From Calamus simplicifolius (lineage: Eukaryota > Streptophyta > Magnoliopsida > Arecales > Arecaceae): a DNA stretch of 64,000 nucleotides. A program made the position numbers and the translations under genes. Each line of letters begins with the position of its first letter. Position 1 is the stretch's first letter. Of this stretch, positions 37,101 to 48,439 are shown piece by piece. The notes under the pieces were generated by a model. That model did not search any database and was not told the origin of the DNA. It saw only the letters and a program-made list of their open reading frames with translations. The stretch covers positions 30,555 through 94,554 of the forward strand of contig UESW01004373.1 in NCBI GenBank assembly GCA_900491605.1, read 5' to 3'.

Positions 37101-37251
37101 GGATGTGACCAGCCGCCAGCAGCTTCCGCACCTCCTCATCAACAGCCTTCTGTCGGTCCGGGGCAAAACTCCTTTTCTTCTGTCTGACGGGCCGGCACTC
37201 CGGCCGAATGTTGAGCTGGTGCGTAATCACCTCCTCCGGGATCCCGGGCAT
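34169..37251 (-). pseudogene. Tat-type pol remnant: reverse transcriptase, RNase H, second RNase H, integrase
   Basis: Read from high to low coordinates. RT (about 37240-36540) has DFTDLNKACPKDSFPLPRID, FSGYNQI, PFGLKNAGATYQ and the catalytic YVDDM at 36721-36735. RNase H (about 36500-35950) has the LFLYLAASPEAVSSVL stretch. The second, archaeal-type RNase H (about 35870-35580) has HVDGAANS, NNQAEYEALL and DSQLV. The integrase zinc domain (about 35220-35050) ends KKCDSCQRH. The core shows all three acidic residues (VVDHFTKW about 34920, VTDNGRQFD about 34800, NGAAEVTNR about 34700). The C-terminus ends WNADNLRRYYQ at 34169. Frame changes occur near 37060, 36530, 35840, 35720, 34965 and 34450. 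Function is therefore lost although every domain is recognisable. Confidence 0.9.
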
Positions 37252-38010
37252 GTCGGACGCTGACCATGCGAAGACGTCGGCGTTGGCCCGCAGAAAGGTA
37301 AGGAGTCGGTCACGAGCTTCCTCCGGGAGTAAGGCTCCAACTCGAACCGTCCGCCCCTTTTCTCCAAGTCTCGCGGGTCAAGGGCCTCAGGTGCCGGTGC
37401 AGATGCCGTCTCCTGGGGACTAGGGGCCAAGTGATAGCAAAGTGCCGGTAGGCCCTGCTCTCCTCGCATTTCTCGACCCCTGCTGGTTGGGAACCTCACG
37501 AGGAGTCGCTTGGTGGATATGACGGCATCCAAGAGGTTGAGCCCGGGCCTCCCGAGGATCGCATTGTATGCGAGGGGCACACGAACTACCAAAAACTTTA
37601 TAAGGACAGTGCTTTGGCACGGAGTCGTACCAGCTGTTACGGGAAGAGTGATTTCCCCTTCAACCTTCACGGAATCTCCTGTGAACCCCATCAAAGGCGT
37701 GGCGACAGGTCAGAGCAGATCATGCGACAAGTTCATACGAACAAAGGCATCGTAGTTTAAAACATCTACGGAGCTCCCACTGTCGACTAAGATTCTTTTT
37801 ACAGGGTGTTTAGCAATCGTCATGGATACGACGATGCTATCATCATCCTTATTTACAACACCATCCAAGTCCCTTTCGAAAAAAGGAATTACAGTTTCTG
37901 CTCCCCCCTCTCCCCTTGGTCTCTTCGATGGGCCTCCTGCCCCCCAGGAAATCATCGCCACCGTCTTCTCCGTCGGGGCATTATCGATCACCGGCGCGCG
38001 GGCATTGATG
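37252..38010 (-). pseudogene. Tat-type protease remnant
   Basis: The frame carries VKRILVDSGSSVDVLNYDAF (about 37800-37750), the retropepsin active site D-S-G, and after an in-frame TGA at 37710-37712 resumes with VPLAYNAILGRPGLN, the C-terminal LGRP block. The N-terminal side overlaps gag in another frame, showing a frameshift near 38010-38040. Another frame change before 37251 separates it from RT. Confidence 0.85.
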
Positions 38011-39563
38011 GGCCAGGAGCTCCCGGTTGCCCCTCTGGACGAACTTTCCCAGGTGGCCCCGTTGAATGAGGTCTTCAATAGCTTTCTTCAGCTGCCGGCA
38101 ATCGTCGGTGTCGTGGCCATGGTCCCGGTGGTAGCGGCAGTAGAGGTTCTTGTTCCGGGGGATCTTCGGGTTGATGGGAGGAGGGCGTTGCAGATAAGGC
38201 TCCCCTTCAATCTCGAGCAGGATCTGAGATATTGGGGCAAGCAGTGGGGTGTAAGGCCCGTCTCTCGGTGCAGGAGGTCGAGGACGGTTGTCTGGTCGGC
38301 GAGGAGGCTCGGGCCTCCTGGGGCAGGCTTCTGCAGGTTCTGGCTGGGTCGGCTTCCTGGGGATGCTCCCGCCAGCTTCACGCCGGGAAAAGTCGGCTTC
38401 GTCCGCCCGGATGTACTTCTGGGCCCGGATCAGAAGTTTAGAGTAGGAGCCCGGTGGCTTCTTGTCAAGAGAATACGCGAAGCGAGAAGGGCGAAGCCCC
38501 CGCTTCAGAGCCAGGGTAGCCATCAGTCTTCCAGGTTGTAGACCTCCAGGGCGGCCTCTTTAAGTCGGGCAACATAATCCCGCAGAGGCTCGCCATTCTT
38601 CTGCTGAACGGCAAATAGACTGTCCGCCACCCTCGGGATCTTCCGGCAGGCGTCAAAGTGGGCCAGGAAAGCCCTCTCCAACTGGCGGAAGGAGTCGATG
38701 CTTCGTGGCGGCAGACGAGAATACCAAGCCCGGGCAGCCTTCTTCAGAGTGGCCGGGAAAGCAACACACATAAGTGAGTCAGTGGCCCCCTGGACTTGCA
38801 TGAGTACCTTATAGCTCTCCAAATGGTCCAGGGGGTCCATGGTTCCGTCATATGGATCTAGCTGAGGAAGGCGGAACCTCGTAGAGATGGGCTCCTCCAT
38901 GATGCGGCGGGACAAGGGAGGCCGACTGTCGTAATCTGTCTTTGGCAGGTGGGTGATCCGACGGCTAAGCTCCTCCAGCTTCTGGTTGCACTCCTCGAGT
39001 CAACGCTCAGCTCGACGAGGCATCCGGCCATCGAAAGAGCCCTCCCCTGAAGATTCAGAAGAAGAGCGAGGGCGGCGATGCCGGCGCGGGCGCTCCGCCT
39101 CCTTCCCGTGCCGCCGTTTAGGAGAAACGCTAGCGTGGCGAGAGGGAGACCGGAGCCTTTTAGATGCTTCACGGTGATGAGGCTTGGCCGGGGATCGGCG
39201 GCGATGAACTGCAGGAATCGGCGATCTCCGGCGGAAGGAATGCTGGCTAGGTTGCATCACCCCCGGGATGGACGGGTTCAGCTCCGGCTGCTGCAAGGCC
39301 GCCTGCTGATGCTGCAGGCCCTGAACCATCGCCGCCAATGACTGGACCTGCGTGGCCAGGGCAGTGAGTCGATCCTTCTGGAGTTGTTGCGGAGCAGGCG
39401 CGGGAACGTCATTCTGCGGAGCAGAAGGCCCTGCCCCCCGGAGATTCAGAGGCTCCGGAAGACTAGATGCGAGAGCCGGGGGGGCCTCCGCGGGTGGACC
39501 AGCCCCGCAGCGCTGCCCCCCAGCGCGACCAGCTGAAACTCCTTTCGTCCGAGTCGTCACCAT
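37981..39563 (-). pseudogene. Tat-type gag remnant
   Basis: The likely start is the ATG at 39563 (MVTTRTKGVSAG), in a Pro/Ala/Arg-rich N-terminal domain. A TGA at 39000-39002 interrupts it; the same frame then continues with LEECNQKLEELSRRI. The capsid-like gag domain follows at 38915-38525 (FRLPQLDPYDGTMDPLDHL, ARAWYSRLPPRSI, LKEAALEV). A single-base frameshift at about 38522-38526 leads to the C-terminal part with a zinc knuckle (YCRYHRDHGHDTDDC, about 38141-38097). The TGA may be a CpG-type decay of an Arg codon; that is inference. Confidence 0.88.
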
Positions 39564-39614
39564 GGCTTTAAGATCCTGAAGACAGGAGAAAGAAGAAAGC
39601 TGCTGGCTCGACGT

Positions 39615-39648
39615 CTTTCTTACACTCCCCCTTTCTGGCGCGCCAATC
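39615..39648 (-). other. Primer-binding site region of the Tat-type element
   Basis: Directly inside the 5' LTR, the - strand reads TTGGCGCGCCAGAAAGGGGG. The TGGCGC start is typical of plant gypsy primer sites. I could not assign the tRNA with confidence. Confidence 0.5.
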
Positions 39649-40962
39649 TGATGATGCCAAGTCACCTTCCTCAAACGTCGGGGAAGACGACGTCCTTCTC
39701 CTCGGAGTCCTGCAAGAAAAGTCCCCCAGAGACCGGCGATACCGGTGGGGACCCTCCGACGATCAAGTCAGTCACTTGGGCTCAGACAGAGAACCGCTTC
39801 AGCGAAGAAGAGCTGAGGCGGTTAGGGTTTTTGGGAGGAAGAAAGCTCAGAAACCAGAGTTCAAATCCCACTTACAGCGCGAGCACGTGCTTTTATACCT
39901 GTCCGAATACCCTATCTTACAGTTCTGGGAGATCACCACCGTACCATCGCTGCGCGTGCTGGAGACACCCCGTACCGCTTGCTGGTGATATCATACGTGT
40001 CCAACAGTTGTGAAGGCATCCAATGCGCGCTGTCGGCTGATATGACCGGGCACAGTTGCAAGTGGTAGCGAATCGTACGCCGTAGCGAGGCATGGCCATG
40101 CACAGGGACATGCAACGCGCCATACGCCGTTATGAGGTATGGCCCTCCGTAACGGGGCGCAATCACGGGAGTACTGGGAATCACGTGGGTGTACCGTGCG
40201 ACCTGGAGTTGTCGTTTTCCTTGACGGTTGAGTTGCATGCCAATCGCTGATGACCCCCCACCTGAGACTGGAAGGGGTCCCAGGGGTGGAGAACGCCGGT
40301 GCACCCCGAGACCGGTAGGGGTCTCGGGGTCAAGAAATGAAGACCCCACCCCGGGACCGTGGGAGTCTCGGGGCCGAGAAATGATGACCCCACCCCGTGA
40401 CCCCGAGGGGGTCCCGGGTGGGGAAATGCCAGTGCACCCCGAGACCGGTGGGAGTCTCGGGGTCGAGAAATGATGACCCCACCCCGTGACCCCGAGGGGG
40501 TCCCGGGGGTGGGGAAATGCCAGTGCACCCCGAGACCGATGGGGGTCTCGGGGTCGAGAAATGATGACCCCACCCCGTGACCTCGAGGGGGTCCCGGGGG
40601 TGGGGAAATGCCAGTGCACCCCGAGACCGGTGGGGGTCTCGGGGTCGAGAAATGATGACCCCACCCCGTGACCCCGAGGGGGTCCCGGGGTGGGGAAATG
40701 CCAGTGCACCCCGAGACCGGTGGGGGTCTCGGGGTCGAGAAATGATGACCCCACCCCGTGACCCCGAGGGGGTCCCGGGGGTGGGGAAATGCCAGTGCAC
40801 CCCGAGACCGGTGGGGGTTTCGGGATCGAAAAATGATGGCCCACCCCGTGACCCCGAGGGGGTCCCGGGGGTGGGGAAATGCCAGTGCACCCCGAGATCG
40901 GTGGGAGTCTCGGGGTCAGTACCGCCGTTACCTTTTCTGACGACACGGGATCAGTCATATCA
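39649..40962 (-). repeat. 5' LTR of the Tat-type element (right side)
   Basis: 1314 bp, with the same ends as the left LTR (TGATGATGCCAAG ... GATCAGTCATATCA). The 265-bp excess over the left LTR is nearly all explained by three additional 91-bp minisatellite units. Confidence 0.9.
40290..40915. repeat. 91-bp minisatellite in the 5' LTR, six regular units
   Basis: GTGCACCCCGAGA recurs at 40432, 40523, 40614, 40704, 40795 and 40885, with a variant copy at 40299. The unit holds inverted GC-rich words (GACCCC/GGGGTC) that could fold. The frames through it, including a long - strand one at 39933-41102, are artefacts. Confidence 0.88.
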
Positions 40963-40967
40963 GTCAC

Positions 40968-42576
40968 ATTTTTAAATTTAATGATAGCTACTAATGTGTT
41001 CCAGGTCTCCATTAGGGTTATTTTATTAATATAGTACTGCATTTCTTTACTTAATATGTATAGGATGTGTATTTCTTTTTTTTGGCAATTATATTTAGGC
41101 AATTGTTAGGCACAACCTCATCTTTAGATTTAGAGGCATTTTAAGAGAAGGCAAGATTTATATGATTAAAAATTTTATTGTCATATGGAATAAAGAAATT
41201 TGCTATATTGTTGGCGACAATAAGCTCATGTTGATGTTTTATACAACTACTACTTTCAAAAAAGTTACACTTGATGATTCTTTATACCAAGATCTAGGTT
41301 TGATTTCACTGAGCTTGAGAATTTGGAGAACTAGGTTGGCAATTACTATCTATTGATAGATTTATTGCAATGTTTGCTTTATTATATTATTTCATTTGCA
41401 TTAACAATGATGACTTTGATTATAATTATATCCTTTTGATATTTTGTTATCATGCTATAGATGTTATAGTAAAAGTTGTCGAAGAAAGCTCTGTATAAAA
41501 ATATATGGATGGATTTAGACAGATAATATGATTGTGGAGCAAGAGAATGGTAGATATATATATATATTTTATGAAAATCCTTTGTCTTAAAGCTCATTCT
41601 ATACATACTTTAGCATTATAATTGGATTAAAAAAAATTACTTTCAAGGATATCAAAGCAAGAATAACCTTATGGGAAGATTATGTTGAATTCTACAAACT
41701 CAAAAGAATTCCTTGAATGTATAAATTAACGCATAATTCTTTCAATTTTTCTACTTTTATCCTATTATATTACATAATGTCTTCATTTATATTATTACAA
41801 TATCACAACTATTTAAGTCAAATAATATTCTTAAATATTACATATTATAAATATAATAGTTCATTCATAGAGTCGTGCTACGTAACTAGTAATATCATAA
41901 GGACCACTAGTGGTGCTAATGCAACGTTTTTTTTTTAAATAATATAGTATTATAGCCATTATTATAATGATTTTCTTTTGGTTGTTTTGTATTATATAAT
42001 GAATAATAATTTTAGAATATAAATATTTACTTTATCATAATAATATGATAGTTATTGAAAATTTTTGATGTTTATCCAATTCCCAACATTAAGGTTTTAA
42101 AATTTAAAATTTTATAGTAGCTTTTGATGTATATTTCTTTATATTTATGAGAAATAGCCATTATGAGAATTCTTTTACTTTTTGAAAAAAAAAATTAACT
42201 AAGAAAATTATAGCCATTACTCCTTTGATGATGCTAGGATGCGATGATAGAACCCCACACATCAACAGGATTAATAATGAGGAAAAGAAGCCGATAGCAA
42301 GTCTAGTAATAAGAGAATATATTCATTGAGATGACATGCAGTAATGGAAGAAGAGTGTGAGGGTGCTGGGGGTTTCTCGCAAAGGATCTTCCAATACTCA
42401 AATCTCTAGAGGCAAGAGATAAGGATAGTCAAAAGTAGACCTTGCAGCCTTTAAATTTGTGAAAAAAAAGAAGACATAATCGAAAGAGGAAGGGGGAGCT
42501 AAGTGTAGCCTTACAACGAAGATAAGAAGAGAACATAGAAAGAGAGTCCCCTTATCTTTGGATGAGCTTTCTTTTT
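40968..42576. other. AT-rich spacer between the two gypsy elements
   Basis: No gene or bounded repeat is recognised. A short (TA)n lies at about 41553-41568. The short open frames (for example 41162-41356, 41717-41938 and 42398-42586) match nothing known. Confidence 0.4.
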
Positions 42577-44082
42577 TGCAGCACAAGGGTAGGGGTGATT
42601 ATGTAGTTAATGAATTGATAAAAATTAATTTTTTAAAGTATTTTAGAAGATGGCTAATTTATCCGAAAATAAGAGAAGAGTAAGAGAGCATATTATGTGA
42701 TATAGAAAATAATGGTTCAAGAACAAAACTTTTAGAAAAATGAAGAAACATACCAGGATAGTCTGAAATTGAGAAACTCCAGAGAAGATATGCTCATAAA
42801 CTTTTACAAAATTAGAATTACAGAGTAAAAAAAAGGATGATTTACCCGACGATAATGTGCTCCTAGTGTTAGTAGAAGATTTCTTGCTAGCGGATAGGAT
42901 TTCTGGATGAGAAAACTATCTTCCACATGATGTTTTTGATCTCGATTCAGGGGCAAATAAGGTATTTTAGCTTTGAAGATGAATCAAGAGAGGGGCGACA
43001 TCTTTGGAGATGAATCAAGAGAGAGGGCGACAACTTTGGAGATGGATCAAGAGAGAGGACAACGGCTTTGAAGATGGATCAAGGGAGAGGGCGACGGCTA
43101 GGATTTCAAGTATAAATGCCTAGAATTTAGAAGAAGAAGGTTGATGATCGGTTATGAGATGGTTATATGAGGATTATGATTTGTTTGGTTGAGCTTGGTA
43201 GATGAGATGAACTAGACTAGGATTTGGTAGCAAGAACAGTTTGGCCTCATGCCTAACTCTCTCACGGAGGATCAATTGCTCAAGGCAATAGAAATAGAAC
43301 TTGAAAGAAAGTTCTCAAAACTTTTTTTTCATTCATATCTTTTATTCAACATTTCAAAAGAAGGGTTTTATAGACCTCTCATGCCATTATAAGGTAAATT
43401 CAACAATTAGAGTACTAAATGATAGGGATTATAAAATATGGTAGAATATTTATCATCGTAGAGCAAACTCTTCTTCTCTTCATCTAGTTCAATCAAAATG
43501 ACAACAACAAGATATGGTTCCAATTATGGAGGCAAGGGACCACAAGCAAAGAAGGAAGCTTTGGGGTGACATCTTTTCTTTTGTTAACAAGGTCTATATG
43601 GGGCGCAATATCCTTTTCAGAATGGTTGAGATGCTAATCTTTATTCCCATTAAAGCATAACAGGAGACCATCAAATTTCTTCTTTATGGGGCCCAAGGTT
43701 GCCAAAATTGTTGGTGGCAATATGGAGGGATAAGGTTGATTCCACATCATCAATCCTGATGTAGATGGATCCAATCTATGTAGAGTTCCAAGGGTAGGGT
43801 ATGAATAAGATTGAAGAAGATCGGATGGTTATCCAATACTGCCTAATCTGGGACTTCTTTTGAATATCTTTAGTAGGGTCTTAACAAGAGTAATACACTT
43901 TCCTTGAATTATTATAGGACTCAAATAAAGTAAAAATACATGACCTGGACATTGGACTAAACCAAACTTGATTAACTTGGTAACAGACCGGACTCGATCA
44001 ACTAAGAAAAATATAGAACTTCCAGGGTTTAGAGATCCAAATGAAATTATGCAACCTTTTTCTCACTCTTGCTCCTGCACCA
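42577..44082 (-). repeat. 3' LTR of the chromovirus-type element (left side)
   Basis: 1506 bp, aligned throughout with 50084-51576. Shared features include a run of four GAAGATGAATCAAGAGAGGGCGACG-like units (about 42975-43100 here and 50455-50580 in the partner). Scattered substitutions show moderate age. Confidence 0.88.
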
Positions 44083-44139
44083 ATTCTCCCAGGTGGAAGA
44101 AACTCGACCCCATCGAGTAAGGGTCGGTTCGACTCTGGT

Positions 44140-45990
44140 ACTCCTCTATAGGTCCGGGTCCAAGCTTTGCAAATCTTCTCTAAAAATCCATGAGTCCTCA
44201 GATTTGGGCCGACCTTGCCAACGAACCAAGTATTACTGGTAACTTCTATTTTGGATCGAGATAGCTTGGTCATCCAGAATCTGCTCAATCCTATCCTTCC
44301 GCTCAAGCCAAATAGTAGGTGGATACACAGGGATGGGCTCATTCTCAAAGGAAGGGTTAGGTCCGAAAGCCTCACTAGGTATCATCACTGGCTCTCTATA
44401 CTCTACTAAGTCTGAAACATTGAAAGTAGAGCGAATGTCTAACTTAGAAGGTAACTCTAGCACATAGGCATTGGTTTTACTTTCTTCATCATCTTAAAAG
44501 GACCAGCTCCATGAGCATGTAACTTTATAACGGTTCCCAAAGGAAATCGCTCAAGCCTTAACCTAACCATGACATAATCTTCTTCTACAAACTCTTGGAC
44601 TCGTTTTCAAAAATTAGCCAATCATTTATATGCTTCATTACTTAAGTTAATCTTTGCGCTAATCTCCTTGTGCCAGTCCTTAATACGTTGTGCAAATGAT
44701 GCTGCAGACTCAGAGACTCATGTGTGAACAGTTAATAAAATTAATTAGGTCAAGTGGCTTGTTGGGCTTGTACCCATAGATAATTTCGAATGGGCTCTTT
44801 CCAGTGGACCTATTGACCGAAGTGTTATAGGCAAACTCAGCTCTAGATTGCAACAAATCTTAATTCCTAGTGTTTTCTCCTACAAGGCATCTCGGAAGAT
44901 TTTCTAGACTACGGTTCACTATTCTGTCTGGCCATCGGTTTAAAGATGGTAAGCTGTAAAAAAGTTTAACCTAGTCCCTAACTTAAGCCAGAGGGTCTTT
45001 CAAAAATAGTTGGTGAACCGGACATCCCTATCTAAAACTATGATCTTAGGTAAGCCATGGAGTCTAATTATCTCGTCAAAGAACAATTGAGCTACCCTAG
45101 ACGCATCAAAGGTCTGGGAACAAGGCAAGAAATGGACCATCTTGAAGAACCTATAGATCACTACACAAATCGAATCATGTTTTCTTTGGGTCCTAGGTAA
45201 TCCTAACACAAAATCCATACTCAAATCTTGCCAAGGGCGCTCGGGTATGGGCCAAGGGATGTAAAGGTCAGTATTCTATTTTTGCTGTTTAGCAATAGTA
45301 CAGGTTCTATACCTGGCCATAATTTGTGCTACGTTCCTTTTTAAATTAGGCCAAAAGAACTGGTCTTCTACAGCTAAGATTGTCTTATCCTGACCAAAAT
45401 AACCAGTTAGTCCTTCCGCATGGGTCTCCCAAACCAGAAATTTTCTTAACAATGTTCTAGGAATGCAGAGCCTATGGTGCCAAAAGTTTAGCTTAGTCCC
45501 TAACTCAAGCCAAAGGGTCTTCCAAAAATAGCTGGTGAACTGGGCATCTCTATCTGAAACTATGATCTTAGGTAAGCCATGGAGTCTAATGATCTCATCA
45601 AAGAACAATTGGGCTACCCTAGATGCATCGAAGGTCTGGGAACAAGATAAGAAATGGGCCATCTTGAAGAACCTATCGATCACTACACAAATTGAATCAT
45701 TTTTCTTTGGGTCCTAGGTAATCCTAACACAAAATCCATACTCAAATCTTGCCAAGGGCGCTCGGGTATGGGCAAAGGGATGTAAAGGTCAGTATTCTAT
45801 TTTTGCTGTTTAGCAATAGTACAGGTTCTATACCTAGCCATAATTTGTGCTATGTTCCTTTTTAAACTAGGCCAAAAGAACTGGTCTTCTATAGTACCAA
45901 AATGACCAGTTAGTCCTTCCGCATGGGTCTTCCAAACCAGAAATTTTCTTAACGATGTTCTAGGAATGCAGAGCCTATGGTGCCAAAAAA
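44140..45990 (-). pseudogene. Chromovirus integrase remnant with chromodomain and a tandem duplication
   Basis: The zinc-domain end (ARYRTCTIAKQQK) and the first half of the catalytic core (SMDFVLGLPRT, DRFFKMAHFLSCSQTF, LHGLPKIIVSDRDAQF) occur twice, in 45990-45486 and 45485-44964. The C-terminal SKLDIRSTFNVSDLVEY lies at about 44450-44400. The chromodomain follows at about 44290-44150 (RIEQILDDQAIS, an in-frame TAA at about 44236, then YLVRWQGRPKSEDSWIFRED), ending near the LTR. The chromodomain directs insertion into particular chromatin in working relatives. Several stops, for example TAG after ...DPDL, leave this copy dead. Confidence 0.85.
44964..45988 (-). repeat. Tandem duplication of about 0.5 kb in the integrase
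   Basis: 44964-45485 and 45486-45988 align end to end, about 90% identical by eye. Both start GTTTA..CTAGTCCCTAAC-like and end GAGCCTATGGTGCCAAAA. The upper copy lacks about 17 bp near 45890 that are present near 45375. Confidence 0.85.
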
Positions 45991-45998
45991 ATAACCAT

Positions 45999-47490
45999 CT
46001 AAGAGGGTATACTCACTATACTTACTAATGGTCCCTGGGTCAAAGTTTGATGAATGTCCTTAAAATTGGGACATGACTCATATTCTTCCTTCAGTTGCTC
46101 AAACCCTATAACCTTAGTCCTAACAGAATTAAAGAGTAGGGATCGATGACTAAGGGCATCTGCCACCTTATTCTCAATTCTGACTCTATGTTTCAATACA
46201 AAAGATAGGCCTAGATGTATTCTACCCATTTTTAATGCCTAGGGTTAAGCTTCTTTTGAGAATTTAGGAACCTAAGAGCCTCATGGTCAGAAAACAATAC
46301 AAATTCCTGTAGTAGCAAGTAGTGTTTCCAGTACCTCAAAGCTTGCACTACCACATAAAATTTCTTATCATAGATAGAATACCTAAGCTTAGCATCATTG
46401 AGCTTCTCGTTAAAGAATATTACTGGATGGTTCTCTTGGCTTGGGACTCCTCCTATCTCTACATCTGAGGCATCACAGGCAACCTCAAACACTTTGAAAA
46501 AATCGGTAATTTCAAAATGGATGTCTGGATCATTTTGTCCTTAAGTTCTAGGAAGGCTCTATTGACGGCTTTAGTCCATTCAAAATCTTCCTTCCTAATA
46601 CAATCAGTAATGGGTATGACTATCGTACTGAATCCCCTAATGAATCTCCTATAAAAGGTAACTAGGCCATGAAAACTACGAACTTCATGGACACTAGTAG
46701 GCACTGGCCACTCAACTATGGACTTGATCTTCTTTGGGTCAGCCGATACTCCTTCAGGGGTCACAACAAATCCTAAGAAGACAACTCTATGGGTCAAAAA
46801 GTCACACTTTTAAGAGCATAGAGATTATCATTTCAAGGGCGTGACATACTTGCCTAAGGTGGTCTAAATGGTCTTTCTTGGTCTTACTGTAAATCAGAAT
46901 GTCATCAAAAAGACTACAATAAATTTTCCTATGAACATCCTAAGAACTTGGGTCATGATCCTCATAAATGTACTAGATGCATTGGATAAGCCAAAAGGCA
47001 TCACTACCCGCCCCTATAGGCCATCCTTAGTTTTAAACGTGGTCTTCCACTCATCCTTGGATCTAATTCTAACCTGATGATAACCACTCTTAAGATCAAT
47101 CTTTGAGAATATGGTTGCATTGGCCATCATGTCTAACATATCATCTAGGCAGGGTATGAAAAATCTATATTTGATGGTGATCTTATTGATAGCTCGATTG
47201 TCTATGCACATCCTCTATGTATCATCTTTCTTAAGGGTTAATAGGGTTAGAACAGCACAAGGACTCAAACTTTTTCTAATAAACCCTTTCTTAAGTAACT
47301 TTCCAACCTATTTCTATAACTCTAAATGTTCAGCTAAGTTCATCCTATAGTAGGGCAGGTTGGGCAAAGTGACTCTCGGGACTAGGTCAATGGCATACTG
47401 AATATCTCTAAGGGATGGAAGGTGGTCAGGAAGGTCTTCAGAAAAGACATCTTTAAACTCTTCTAAAATTTTCTTAACTTCCTGAGGGCT
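45999..47490 (-). pseudogene. Chromovirus reverse transcriptase and RNase H remnant
   Basis: From high to low: the RT N-terminal stretch (about 47490-47230, with two or more stops), then CIDNRAINKITIKYRFF, LDDMLDMM and SKIDLKSGYHQVRI (47211-47030). The palm motif reads VVFFDDILIYSK at about 46930-46890; F replaces the usual Y of YxDD. The RT connection (46797-46459) has GFVVTPEGVSADPKKI and SFHGLVTFYRRFI. RNase H (46492-46232) has FEVACDASDVEIGGV, whose DASD fits the first catalytic Asp. The region down to 45999 has HRVRIENKVADALSH. Stops and frame changes separate the blocks. Confidence 0.88.
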
Positions 47491-47605
47491 CTATGGGGTC
47501 GAATTTTGGATTTTCCTGGTTGTCAACATCCAAATGGATAACCTTCATTGATTTCTTGTTCTAATTCCTTAGCATTAATTAGGTTTAATCTAGGCATCTT
47601 CTCTT

Positions 47606-48418
47606 TTAATTGATTTGAACCCCTCTTGATGTCATCCTTAGGTGGGGTAGGGTAAACCATAATTTTTTTTTTCCATGATAATTAAAGGAACATGAATTTG
47701 ATCGCCCAAAAAGGGTCGCATCACGGTCGAACAACCAAGGCCTATCCAGAATGAAACTGCTTACTCCCATGGGTAAGACATCACACCATATCATTTTCTG
47801 ATAATATTGAAACTGAATTTGGACTGACCATCTCATCTTGATAGGTATGAAGGTAGAATCTATCCATGACACCTTATAGGGGTTAGGATGTGGAACATGT
47901 ATTAATCCTAGAGTCTTGACTGCACTGGATGAAATGACATTAACACAACTTTCACTATCTATGATGAGTTTGCAAACCTTAGCCCCTATCTTGAAAAAAG
48001 TATGTAGGATATTAGTCCCATGCCAATCCTCTTGAACTTTGGTTTGAGACAGGATGCACCTCACAACTCCTAATAGGTCAAGCTCTGTGGATTTCTCTCC
48101 TCCCTCATACTCCTCAACTAAATTCAATCCAACCTCATAAATTTTTTTCTCGTATTCCTCACTAGGCTCATGATTTTCTTCCTCAAACTCACCTATGTGT
48201 AAGGACCCGACGAGACATTGGCTATCGAAGTGGCCTGTCTTATGACACCTAAAACATGCTGAGTTGGGAACAGGAGTCCTATAGGTATTAGGTGCCTTAC
48301 CCTTGTCATCTAATCTGTTCACTGGGGTGCCTAGGTTGGGTCTACTGTTTGGGGCTTGACTGGGTCCTGGTCTTTGGGTTAGGGTATTAGTCCTGAAAGG
48401 TTCCGGTCTACGAAACAT
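47606..48418 (-). pseudogene. Chromovirus gag C-terminus and protease remnant
   Basis: The 270-codon open frame starts in the gag tail with a CCHC zinc knuckle (CFRCHKTGHFDSQC, about 48270-48225). It continues into a retropepsin, where the active site reads LIIDSESCVNVIS instead of the family's D-S/T-G (about 47965-47930). The Gly-to-Glu change should destroy the catalytic loop. The C-terminal part has VLPMGVSSFILDRPWLFDRD (LGRPWL in relatives). Confidence 0.87.
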
Positions 48419-48439
48419 GGGTTGTTTCTGAAACCTCTC

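Larger units (their letters stand above)
31100..40962 (-). mobile_element. Tat-type Ty3/gypsy LTR retrotransposon with two RNase H domains
   Basis: The 9863-bp element is bounded by TG...CA LTRs (31100-32148 and 39649-40962) and a perfect 5-bp target-site duplication GTCAC (31095-31099 and 40963-40967). Coding is on the - strand: gag, protease, reverse transcriptase, RNase H, a second archaeal-type RNase H, integrase. The second RNase H (ILHVDGAANSQG ... FPATNNQAEYEALL ... DSQLV) is the mark of the Tat lineage (Tat/Ogre/Retand). A 99-bp tandem array fills the space between integrase and the 3' LTR. The coding part is GC-rich compared with its surroundings. Stops and at least six frameshifts make it non-autonomous. 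LTR similarity is high outside the minisatellites, so it is much younger than the Athila element. Confidence 0.93.

Noticed and set aside
39933..41102. 389-codon - strand frame and its relatives at 31400-32144
   Set aside because: They run through the LTR minisatellite. The Gly/Arg/Pro repeats are translation of GC-rich DNA.
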